A DNA stretch of 64,000 nt from Gymnorhina tibicen. Taxonomy: Eukaryota > Chordata > Aves > Passeriformes > Artamidae. Positions 25,661 to 38,400 of this stretch are shown here, piece after piece. A program made the position numbers and the translations under genes. Under the pieces are notes generated by a model, which saw only the letters and a program-made list of their open reading frames with translations, was not told where the DNA came from and made no database searches. Each line of letters starts with the position of its first letter. Position 1 is the stretch's first letter. The stretch is taken from contig VXAZ01001045.1 in the NCBI GenBank assembly GCA_013399875.1, positions 715,346-779,345 of the forward strand, given 5' to 3'.

Positions 25661-28600
25661 ACTACTACAGACACATGCATCTTTACAAGAACAATTATAT
25701 GAAAGTCTTTCAAATCTCTTCCCAACTGAATCATCTCAGCATTTTTATTAACTTTGATTAAGCAATTTATCTGTAAACTACTCTTTTAATGTAACAGAAC
25801 CCTTTGAGAAAATGCTTAATATACTTTACCCTTGAAGGTATAGTATTTTCTGATGAAATAAGCAACATTTAAAGATATTGACCTCATTAAAAAATGCTGT
25901 GCTATCCTTAAGCAATATGCAAAAAAAGAAAAAGAAATTACCTTGCTTAACTGAATGCTAGAACTCCAAACATTTCTCTAAGAGTCATAAAAAATCACAG
26001 TGTAAATAAACTAGAGAAAACCTTGCCCTCCATAAGATTCTGCAATGGGAAAATTCTTCAGCTTAGTGAGAAACAAAGAGTAAGCTTTTAAATTTTAAGA
26101 AATGGAAAAGTAATATCATGTACAATTGATACACATATGAGAGCACATATATTTTTACCCTGCTATTGTTGCACAATATTCCCCCTGTTAGCCAAATGCT
26201 CATTAAAATGTTGATTTTGGTTATGGGCTCTGGTCAATAACATAAGAGAGATCCTCAAGATAAAACAGGTAGTCATCTTATTTGCCAGTTATGCACCATC
26301 CTCAGAAAGAAAAATCTCTTCAAATTAAAAAAAAAAAAAAGCCAATCATCAGTAACTAACTGCTACTGACTATGTCATATCACTTCCTGGAGACCAGATA
26401 TAAGTATTCAAAACAATTAAGAGAAATCTTTCTTACATACTTTGAGGGTTTAGCTAAAGTCAGCCATGATATTTAGCTTACTTAATAGTTTTGAAAGATG
26501 TTGAGTCAGGGTTTTTTTAATGTACACAGATGTTGAGTGAAATGACTATTTTTGACACTGCCTTTTTCAAGAGTGTCAAATGGACATGAGGAAGAACTTA
26601 TGTGCCTAAAATTTTGCACTTTAGTGTTATGCAAGCAGATAAGGACTGTAAAGATCTGCAAGACTGTGACTCCTACACATGGAATTAACAGTTTGGTTAC
26701 ATCCATTTGAACTGGACAACATAGAAATCACAGCTTCTTCTCACTGACGGATTACAAACTCTTCACCTTTTCCTAACTACAGCCAAACTAATCTCCTTTG
26801 AGCTTCTGTTGATATTCATTGCACTTTTTAAAAAAATGTTTAAATAAAAGGTCTAATTACAAGTAATATTGGAATAAAACACTCAACTCCACCAATACAC
26901 TGCCTTCACAGGGATAGTGCACAGATCTGAAGGTTGGTAGTTAAGTCTTGCTGTAAGTCACTGAAGGGACAGTAACACAAATAACCCACCACTTAACACT
27001 GAATTTTATTTTCCTTCAATTTGAAAGCAGTTTCTAAGCCCTTTTGACCTAAATGGTAGCCTTTGAATGCCTATCAGAGGAAAACATGAAACCTAAAAGA
27101 AAAAAACTGAAACAACTCAATCCCAACCAAAATCCACCTCTCTCCCCTGATTTAATTCATGGAATCCTCTGGAGTCTGTCAAAATCAAAGCTTTGGATTT
27201 TATAACACCATATTCCTCTACCTACAATCACCTTTCTAGACAGAGTGTTTTACTAGAGAAAATTGCAGGGAAATGGCCAGTTAAGTTTTCTTTTACATAA
27301 GGCTAGCAAGTAACACATCAATAAAATGACCCAGTATGTTATGCTATTTTCAAAATTATGCTTCATTTAAAGAAAAAAGGCATTTGAATTAGTTTATTCT
27401 CAAAGTGTTATTATTTTTATTCCAGTTCTATTGTTATTTATACTTTCATTATGATAACACTGAAGGACTCTCAATATTGCTGATTGTACCAGATAGAAAA
27501 ACTAAGAAAAGGCTGAATTCAACCAATACTGATTTTAATTAAGTAGAATTTAAGTACCTATATGGCCCATAGCAAATAGGCACTCATGGTGCAAACCAAC
27601 CCACGTGAATTTATTCATCTTTACGTTAGGCATTTAGCCTGAGCTAATTATCTAAGCTTTCTTTCTAATTAATAGGAAGATACAGGCACCTTTAGAGTTT
27701 CTTCTTAAGACTGGTCTAATGAAATGTTGTAAGGGATGCTCATGACCTTTTTCCACAGACTAGAAAGCCTTAACACCTAGTTTAGACTAGACTTATGCAA
27801 AAGGAATAGTTGCAGGAAATAAATCCCACCCTGATGATGGGTTGCCTGTATGCGCTCAGCATGAAATATGAAAAAAACCCATTTTTAATATACAAACATG
27901 AAGTTTTTCAATCAGTATGATGTGCTCTACCAACCTTACTGGTGTAACAGTTTCTTACTCTGCGAGTAGTAATTCTTACTAGAAATCTAAGAACTAGGGA
28001 CAATTCCTCATGAGTCTTAGCAGAGAAATTTTTCTCCAAGGGATGCATTTACGGATTTTTCCTTTGCAGACTGTATAGCAATATGATGAGTATTCCATCT
28101 TAAATACTTTATTCTTTCATTACCCTAAAACAAGAGACAAGAGTGATCCATCCAACAGCAATGATTATTTTATAGGAATACTGGTCATTCTCTAATTGAA
28201 GTCAGCTATAGCCAGTATGTGTTTAGGCTACAGTCACAAGTTTGATTGGAAAAATAAATTTTATTTTGATGTAGTTCTGAAAGTACAGAATTTATTCAAG
28301 CTGGATGATATATCAAGGAAGCTCTTGTCAGAGGCAACCAGTCAACAGACTGTGAGCTCAGCCTGTCTACTCCCTACCTACTTTCCTATGAGCTGCATAC
28401 ACTAGGCAACCAAAACAGCCCGTGACTGGCCAGTGATCGCTAGATCCTGTTACTTTCCTTCATGAGGTCCTTACCACAGAAGAAAAAACACTTCAGTTTC
28501 TGATATATAAGAAGAAGTCTGTTACTGTCCATGGGCACTGTTCAGCAATTCACATGGATAGTGAACATTTTGGTCATGTCACCACTCACATGTACAAGTA

Positions 28601-28689
28601 TCCTACATGTTCTCCTGACCCCCATCACACCACGGAAAATTCATTCATTCTAATCATGGAACAGTGATGCACATGTTTGTCCTGTCACA

Positions 28690-29486
28690 TAAGAGGTAGG
28701 AGAACAGGTACGTTGTTTTGACAGTGGAGGGCCACTCCAGGGGATGCCTCTGAGGACAGACGAGGAGCTGGTATGTGCTGAACACAGTCAGTTCCCGCCA
28801 GCTCTGCAATGGACCCACTGTGGGTCACAGCTGAGCCCATCAGCCAAGCTAGTGGCACTTTAGGGAAACATATTTAAGAGAGGCCAAAAATACTGGGGAA
28901 CAGAGAGAGAAGGGCTGTGAGGAGCAGAGGGAGAGGAGGAAGAAGAGGAAAGAAGAAAAACGCCAGAGCAGCAGGAAGTGTCCCACACTGGATCAGGGAG
29001 GCACTGTGGTCTGTGGAGCGACAAGGAGTGGCATAGGCAAACAGCCAAGCACTGACTTCAGCCTTGTGTGCCACCCAGTACCTCCCTGAAGGGACTGTGC
29101 ACAACCTGCAGCAGTAACACAGCAGGAGGAGATGTCTGGAGTGAAGGTATGGAGACTAGAAAAGTGAAAGAGAGGAATCTGAAGCTGAACCTGGGAAAGT
29201 GGAAGGAAAACTGCTTTTCCTTCACGATTAAATGTTTGTCCTTTTCTTTGTTTTGTTTTGTTTTGTTTCCCAATACTCCAACTAATTAAATATTTATGCT
29301 ACCTATCAATAATTTAAGTTGTATTTCCCAAGTGGTTTTTCCTATGACAGTGATTTTCCTGTCTTTATTTCACCACCAGTTTTCTCTCGCATTCCTACTA
29401 ATTTTTCCCCATATCCTTGGGGAAGGAAGGAAGGAAGTGAGCAGCTGTGTGAGTTCTTGGCTGTTAGCCAGGGCCAACCCACCACA
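28690..29486 (+). mobile_element. Avian endogenous retrovirus LTR, solo-like
   Basis: The 3' end reads GCCAGGGCCAACCCACCACA, an ending I recognise from common avian LTRs (probably ERVL-type; family from memory). A TATA-like TATTTAAG lies at 28,871-28,878, with ATTAAA polyadenylation-like signals at 29,227-29,232 and 29,285-29,290. The purine-rich stretch at 28,880-28,970 also suits an LTR. No gag, pol or env frame lies next to it, so it looks like a solo LTR. The 5' boundary is approximate. Confidence 0.7.
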
Positions 29487-32400
29487 TTTAATATGAAAAG
29501 GAATAAATGGATCCAATGAAAAACTACTTTCATTGATTACCAGTAGCCAAAAACTTCTTTGCTGTTACTGAATCCATCTAGATTCTAAAAGTGAACTTTT
29601 ACCAGGGAGAGAAATGGCAAAGCTTATTAAGCAAAAAATAATTCAAGACCAACTGACTTATGGTGTTGCTTCTATACGCAGGAGGCTCACAGGACATACA
29701 CAAACATCTTCTCTTTCCTCTTAATTTGCATGGGTAAGAGACATTAAAAATAAACAAGTAGTGGCTTATTAAACACCAAGCTCCTTCCTTACAGTTTCTA
29801 AAACCGGAAAATCTGGTTTATGTTACTTTTGTCCTACAACTAACATTCATGGAATGGTATCCGCATTGTGCAAATAGTTATGAATGAAATTGTTTGGAAT
29901 TTTTTTGACAAAAATCTTTCTAGCAGGAAAAAAAAAAAGTAGTTTTCAACCAAAAAAAGTTTTTTCTTTTTTAAATGAGGCAGTTTAAAAATGAAATTGT
30001 TTTCACTTACTTTCAAACGTTAAAAATAGCCTGGTTAGCATTTACAAGGTGAAAAAAACCCACTTTTTTGTTCTTTTGGGCTGGGAGATACTTTTACTGC
30101 ATTATTTTGACTTGAGTTAAAAGATTAACTCTCAAATTACCCAATTTTTACAACCTAATGCAAAATTTAAAAAAAGATAATAGCTTTATCCATTCATCAT
30201 TTCTATTTTTCCCCCCAAATAACATAATGAAGAAAGACCTTCAGAAAAGGCGGGGGAGAGGGGAAGCAGGAGGAAGTAAGATGGTAAGTAATTTTCTAGC
30301 CACCTTTAATGAAGAGATACTCCACTAGCATTATTCACTAAACAATAAAAGCATGAAACAGCTTAAAAATAAAATACAATCATTGCAAAACAAAATTGAA
30401 AACAATATGTAAGGATCATATTGGGAGGTCTTACAAACCAGGAAATTAGGAGGTTTTACAAACCACGAAAATGTTTACCCTAGGAAGAACATTTATACAA
30501 TTAGGAAAAGAAGGATGACGAGCTTCACAGTGGTTATATAGCTGCCTGATTGGAAACTACATAGATCTGCTAAAAAATGTGCCGACAAAGGGCAAAGATA
30601 TTTGCAAAACAAGACATACACATTAACCAAATTTCTATCCCAATTCCAAAGATTTGATCATTTTCTAATTTCAGTAATCCTACAAAAGAATAACTGACTT
30701 TCCCATCAATAAAAAAAATTATGACTATACTTAGCTTGGCAAAATATTTGAGGGATAGACCTTAAACATCATAGGATTAGGTAAAAATTAAAATGAATGT
30801 CTTGAAATGAAAAAGCAAATAATTCTAAGACTAAAAATATATGTCTACAATACAAGAAGAGGCTAAGTGGATCCTTAGAGACAGACAGAAAATAAAAATA
30901 CCTGAACAAACAGTGTAGAAATGCATATATTGTATTATAGCAGTACAGGAAAAATACAGCAATTTAAGCCAGAGGTATCTGGGTTTGCTCTGCCCTGTGT
31001 AAGTAGAAAACTCTTGCTCCTTCCCTTCCTTCCTTCCCTTATTTTTCTCTAGTTCTTTATTCCTTGCTTTCATAGTAACGCTATGAAACTTGTAAATTCT
31101 TGCTGTTAGAACAGCATTTTTTTTTGCACATAGGAGCTGAGGCAAAATCCCAACATGAGAAAATGAAAATTATCATTAGCTTAAAACTATAGCAATTAAT
31201 TTCATTTTCAACTTATTTTGCATGACATTTTAAGATCATAAATAAATCTAAAAAGTATTCAGAAAAGGCATTTTTCTATTTTCTTACGTTGCACCTTTTC
31301 TTGTGGCACACCAACATTAGCTTCCATTTAACATTTGAAAGTTTCTCAGTAATAGCTTCAGGGGTCTCATTATCTTTTGGCTTGGACTGGAGCATGCTGC
31401 CAGTATTTCTGAAGCAGATAACATGCTTTTCCAATTGTATGAGAATATTTTTTAATAGGTTTTTAGGAAAGGATGTTTTCCTTTGCTTTGTTCCTTTAGG
31501 TACAACACAACCTTATGTTTTTAAAGGACGGATTCTGTTCATCAGTGAGAAAGAACATATCAATTCTTCTGTCTAAAATGCATTTTTTCAGGACAATACT
31601 TTACTGGTATTATTAGACAACTGCTCTACTAGACAAGATACCCAGTTGTCTATTATAATAATATAGGACCTGGAGATGTGATGCTAAGAGTTACTCTCTT
31701 GTATGTGACTAACCCACGTCAAGAGCTTCTAATTTTCTTCATCATAATAGTCAGTTCTGTCAGCAGTGCAGAATATAAACAACACCAGAGAAAAAACAGA
31801 TCTGTTTGAGCTCTGTACCCTAAGATTTCCTTATGAGTCTGGCTGATCAACTGATTCTTTAGCATGGTAGACAAAAAGAAGAGGCCATTTTTGCACCAAA
31901 TTTGAAACATTTTTCCAGGATGCAAAAAAATCCAAAATCAGTTTCACTGCATACCTGAAGCCATTCAAACTTGTGTCTTCACAGCCCAGAGTGCCATAGC
32001 CACAATTCTTGTTAAGCACTTCTTAAAAAGCAATCTCAATTTGCCTGTAGTCCTCCTCTCAACTAAACTTTTCACCTAAACTAATTTTATTTCATTCCTC
32101 CTCATCAACAAACTTCCGCTCATACAATCAAGAAGCCACCCCATAAACTCTTCTGCAAGCCTAATCTTTCTAAACCATGCCCTACCTTATTTCAAATCCC
32201 TTCTTAATCAAGAATCCCATATCAATGTGTCATTGATGTAAACTGAGGCTGAATACCTTTTGGATGCAGTGGCTCGACTCTTCCGATTCCTCTTGCCCAG
32301 GCGCTGCTACTGTCACTGCCTCTCTAGCACTAGTCACTGCTCTCAATGCTGCTGTGCCTTGCTGCCTGCCTCCTCCATGACTTCCCTCAACACACACTCT

Positions 32401-35400
32401 TCCACAGGCCAGCAGTACACAGTGCTCCCTAGGGGCGACTGGGGCTCTCCCCGTGTTAGCACAGCCTCAGCTGTTGGTCTGATAGGGCTTTAACACAGGT
32501 CGTACGTACTATAATCCACCTACAGAGCATCCCTAAGGGCAAAACCAAAATAGACGTTGGTGAGAAAGCAGGATGTGTGGAATACATATTATTAATGAGT
32601 CATTACAAAACTGCATAGCAAGCAATATGTACAGTCAGATTCTGTTCCAACACTTGTTTTGGTTATATAGACTTCTCCTCTTTCATCTTCTTCCTTCTTG
32701 TCTCAGTATGGTTGTTCAAAGGCAGGTTTTTTGTTTAAGCCTGGCAGATACAACCTATCCAGAAGTGATGATTTTTTTCCTTACCTTTTCCCTTTCTCTA
32801 TTATTCCCTGCCATTCTACTCCATCTCAGTGTTTCCTCTTACAGATACAGTCCCCTCAGTAGCTGTGTTTACCCTCAGTTTGCAAGTTGAATGGGTATGA
32901 GGTTACAAAGGAAAATATTAGATTTATTTAATATCCCTTTAAAAGTTACCGTCAGGTCTTGCAGGCTTCCTTGAATTGAATGGACTTTGTCAGATTACAT
33001 ACACTGCACATGAACCAGAGTCACTTCAAAACTACAAGCTTATTTTAGAACCTACTCCCCTCCAAAACTATTTAACAATTCATTTCCATTTGATCCTTGA
33101 AACAGACTCCATAATCAAAATTACATACACTTTTAACATTACTTTTTAAACAACCAGAGCTTAAGTGCTAAGAAAAAACCTGCTCTGGCACAGCTGGAAA
33201 ATCTTCTAGTTCATAAAAGACCCTGCTTTCTATTTTCTTCAAAATGCTTTCACAGTTCAAGTAATGCTTATACTCTTTCAAAATCTGTTCAAGGCAGGGA
33301 ATGTTCTACTCCATTGGAATACCTGATAACAAAGTGCATTCTATTACAAAATAATTTGCCACTATAGTTGATAGTATCTTACAGACACGAGTATACGGTT
33401 TCAGCAATCTCTTTTTCATTATAAAAAAAACTTTGTATTAAGTTACTGCAGAAAAGACAACACTGAGTATGTTATTATTTCTCATAATTTCTAACTTCCT
33501 GCCATAAAGAATTTCTTTGAGCTGTGAAACAATATGAACTCCAACTACGCATTAGCCCAATATTTACAATTAAACTATATATAAATGACAGACTTTGGGG
33601 CAGAAAGGGTGTTTTACCTTGCAGCATGGAATTGTTTCAGTTTTTGCCTCTCGTTTTCAAACAAGATGGCTGTGCACTTATCAGTATATGGGTACAAAGT
33701 CCAGTCATTTGAACTGAAACAGAAGGGTGGAGAGGAAGAAGGACAACACTGAAAAAGATAACTTATACAAGACTGACAGAATTTCTTGATAAGACACTGC
33801 TTCACTAGTACAAAACAATCTCAGCATTTTCTCATAATGAATATATACATATGCCTAACCAAGATGCTTGTTTTAGTTTGTTACTGAAAATCTTCTGTTA
33901 GACTTTTTTGTGAATTTGCACTATATTTTTGGAAAACAAGGGCTGTGCCAGAATCTCAGGTACATTTCTGCCTTCTGTACACATGGGAAGCATTTCTGCA
34001 GAATATCTACATAGCAACTTTGGACAAAGTCCACTGAAACACCTTTTAAAGTATAATTTAAGATCAGTGTTTTTCAAACTTTTCCATTGGAGGCATAGAA
34101 TATTTAGATATTCTCTTTTTATAAATACCATACACTATAACCCATTCTGGTTTGTCTAATATGCATTGTCCTAGAACCTAAATGTGCTCCCAGAAAATGA
34201 CTGCTCCCAGAAAGATCAAGGATCCTAATGTGAAAAATCATTTATTAAACTTCAAAAAGTTGTAGCTAGTTGACATATTACCCTCCTTCTCAGCTATAGT
34301 CCTCCTCACCCAAATTTATGTATTTGTCACAAGGAAATTTGATCAGGAAGAGAAAGATGGATGTCCAAAGATGTGTGACAATCCCTGCTGATGAAACTTA
34401 ACAGAATCCAAGCCTTACAACCTAAGTATGAAATTTTACTTTTCTTCCAGGCAAAACCTGGAAGCTCACAATGACAGTGAGAAATCAAATTGAACCAAGA
34501 TTTTTGAACAGCTGTCTAAATGCAAAGTTTAAATTACATTTTTCTGTGGTTCAGGAAATCAGTACAGCTTGTCCTGAGCTTTCTTCCACATTTTTCCTCT
34601 GTCTATTTTAAAGTAACATTCTACGTTAACAACTTGGAAAGAATTTTGAATTACCAACCTTTTCTCTGTCTCAAATACAGATAGGAAATGCTAGCCCTAC
34701 CTTAAGCCTTTGAAAAACTGCACTATTGTCTTGTATTTATTCAAAGCATTAACAAGTGAATATAAAGACAATTAAAAAAAAAATCTTGTCAATCTCTCTA
34801 AAATAAACAGCCAATTACTTTTTAATCCCTTTGACTAATGATATTTTTAGATTAATAATATTTTAGAAGGTACTAAAAAAACCCCTGTATATGGACAAAA
34901 GAAGTAGTATTAAAGATAGAACATCTGAGAAGCAACATCCACTGGCAAAACACCATTTCTTGTGTATATACACTGCAACTGTTAAATGTAAAATAATAAC
35001 TATTTACTTACATTAAATTTTATTAAAATAAATTATTATTAAGCAACATTAGTTCAAACCCTGTGATTATGTAAATTAGAAGAAAGTAATGATAAAACAA
35101 GGATATGTATGACAAAATATAGATAAAAAGAATGAAAAGCAGACTTGTCTGTGCTAATTAGCATGACAATTCAAGGCATTTGATATGGAAAACCAAAATG
35201 CAGTGTATAAAGATCTGTTCATTCTAACTATAACAGTATGCAAAAATTACAATGAGTTAATGAGTGAAAAAAATAAACATCCTCTCCCTCTCATATCTAA
35301 ATTTGAGTACTGAATGAAGACTGAATAGAGGCAGTTTGTTTGTTTAGGTTTCTTTTCCATGTTTGATTAAAAATCACTAAAGAGTGGTAGAGTGACAATT

Positions 35401-38400
35401 ACTTGCTGACTTCAAAGCTTAAGCAGGAGTGAAAACTGAAATGCCAACAGGGAGGTTGCATTTAACTATGGCCAATAGGGTACTACATTACCCAGTAATG
35501 TATTCTCAAATTATCTATGTTACTTACTGGATTATATTATCCATTTTGACTAACACGTGTTTTTGTGGTTTGGGTTTCTTTTTCCACATGGACATGAACA
35601 CAGAGTCCATATTTTTTCTTTTATAGTATGTTAGAAACATTATTTTTTAAGGTACTTTGGACTTCTGGTCACAAATGGGAGTCAGTATCTACCTATTTAT
35701 TTATGAATGTTCATATGTATAAAAGAGTTCGTTGAATTGGTAAAGGAAATTATGTTTTTAATTAGTGTTTGGGATGAGAAGGAGGAATGCATGACTCAAT
35801 TTATTGGAATTTAGTGGTAACGCAGAGCTGCAGCAAGGCAGACCTTTTGTTTCAGTTCATCAAAACAACTCCACCAAAGCTTTAGAAGTTCAGGATCCAA
35901 CTTTACCACACCACTAAATGTTCATCTACCAGGTACATTTCAGCGTCTTTGTAAAAACAAAACATGATACACTGCTGCCTTAGCCCTCCTGGATCTTGGT
36001 GCACATGTAAATGCTTCTGCTTCCACATAAATCTGCTAATACAAACTTGTATTTTACTTAGATTCAAATGAAACATACCAGTAACAGAGCTAAAATGAAA
36101 CAAAGGGTATTTGTTAACTTCTCTTATCATAGTGAAACCCAAGGAATAGAGCTAATTCAAAGGATATTTTTGAAAGACACCCAGAATTAAAAGATAACAG
36201 TTTTGCTGTTCTAGGGACTTTGTACAAAATAGGTTATTGGATTCTAGAGAACATTAACAAATCTTCAGTGAAAAAAGATGCTTAAACTTCATTCTTCAGC
36301 TTAGTCCAAAAACCACTGGCAAGTTTCCCTCTGAAAATTCTAGTCATGTAGCTATCTTGATAGAGAGTCATTATATGAACTTGTGAAATCTGTGGCTTGC
36401 ACAGTACTTTAAACAGTTCTGAAGAAGTCCCAAAGGCTTTTATACATGGAACTCTATGACACTGTCTACAGGTTTTGGTGGGATTTTTTAATCATGGTTG
36501 TGATTAACTTTGGTTAAGACTTACATATGGAAGTTTAGCTGGAAGAGTGCGTTGGCGATGCCATGCAAGAATAAAGATTCAGGTTTTGTAGTCACTATAA
36601 CCTTAGTTTCTGACTATCAAATAATACTGGTCTAAGCTACCTCAAGTCACAAACACAACAGTGTTTTTAAAGAAAGATGGGCTTGACCAGGTAGGAAAAA
36701 TATTATTCACTTGATCTACAAGATAATTTATTTTATTTCCTGGATGTGATGAAGTCAGAAAAAGCAGATGGATATTCATGTCCCCACACTTTTTTGGGTC
36801 CTTCAAGAATCAACAATCATCCGAATACTAAAAAAATTGAAATCAGGCAAGGTTTTACTTTATTTCCACACACTTCAGAAAGGTTTGGTGCAAACATCAC
36901 TCTAGATGATGCTGGCAGAAGCTCGGTGACAAGAATGCCACGTACTGAGTGAAGCTCTATGCCCCCTGAAGCCTATAGGCTTTCCTCCATGCTCTGCAAC
37001 TCCAGAATACACCCTAGCCACACCTCATTTCGTGACCACAACACAAGCTTAGTTTTGGGATGGCACATTAGGATATACAGCCATCTTAATATTCAAAGTC
37101 TTGTCAATAGCTTTTGGAAAATTGCATTAGCCTAATTTTTCCAGATGAGAGCATAATTACTGGCATAAAAAGGAAAAGTCAGTGAAAAACAGATTATGGA
37201 GCCAGGCTGTCAAGCATGGTCATTTATATAATACTTATTCCCGTTTGAATGTAGCAGTCACTGGTTTAAATGACATATACAACATTTCTGAAACAGTGAT
37301 ACAACAATTCATTCTGTAGCACAGATTCTTGAAGATATCTGCCTCATTAGGCTTGCAAGATAGTAGTTTTTCATACTTAAAAATGCGTAAAAAGATTTTG
37401 AACTGTATGAAGAGGTAATAAGCTCTTAATGGGCTAGAGATGTTGTCCCTGATCTCTTTCAGTGAAGTATGATACTGACTCCTCTTAATTAGTGAAACTA
37501 CATATAGAAGTGAACCATAAAGAAAATTTTAAATTGGACAAATAGCAACAAAAGTTTTGAGCTTTTGGCTTGGTACAACATGGGGAATAACCTGACTGAC
37601 CAGCAGTAAAAACCAAACTATGGCAAAGACGGTAATTCAGCTCTTATGTTAATTCGAAGGTGTTGGTCTATCTGGGACTAAGAAGGCAGTCTAATAGCAA
37701 AAGATGGCCTTCTATTTATCACTTATAAACCCCACAGCTTCAATAAATGTACCTGAGTGCTGGACTTCTCTAAGGATACAGAAAACCCAAAATGCTGAAG
37801 AGCAATCAAAATGCTAAAAGCTTCAGAAAGCATAACTTATGACAATAGGCTAAAGAAATGAAATTTGTAAAATAAAAAAAAAAGAGCAGAGGAAAAACAC
37901 AGGATATCCTAGCAGAGCAAAAGATGCACTGAAAGATTCAGAAAATTTTAGGCATAACGTCTGGGCAGATATTTTAAGCATATACAATTCTATTGCAAAG
38001 AATTCATCTAGATCTTGAATGTCGCCTGACGTCTTACCTATATGTAAGTACATGAAATGGAAATCTAGAAGTCTTTCAAACCTGCAGTGTCAGTGTAAGC
38101 AATTATTCACCTTACAGAACTCAAGGTGAAATATTTGAGATTACCCTATTAAGTGGAGCTATCTGTCTTAGGGAAAAAGGTCAGGGCCTGATTGGCTTGA
38201 AAGCACTGGGACTTCACTGCTTTCTTCTAGGTATCCCTAATATCTAAGTATCTATCAGTATTTACAACTGGTGTTCCTTGTTTTATAAATGCTTTATGAA
38301 AACAAGAGTCTGTTACTGGTCTTCTACTAAGAACATTTCAATTGAAAGTCTAAAATAAGAAATAAAGCTACATCATTTCCTCATCTGTTTTGTTACAACA

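Noticed and set aside
37780..37870. Very decayed CR1 piece on the plus strand
   Set aside because: Segments resemble the YEERLKELGL-type CR1 end, but similarity is weak and broken.
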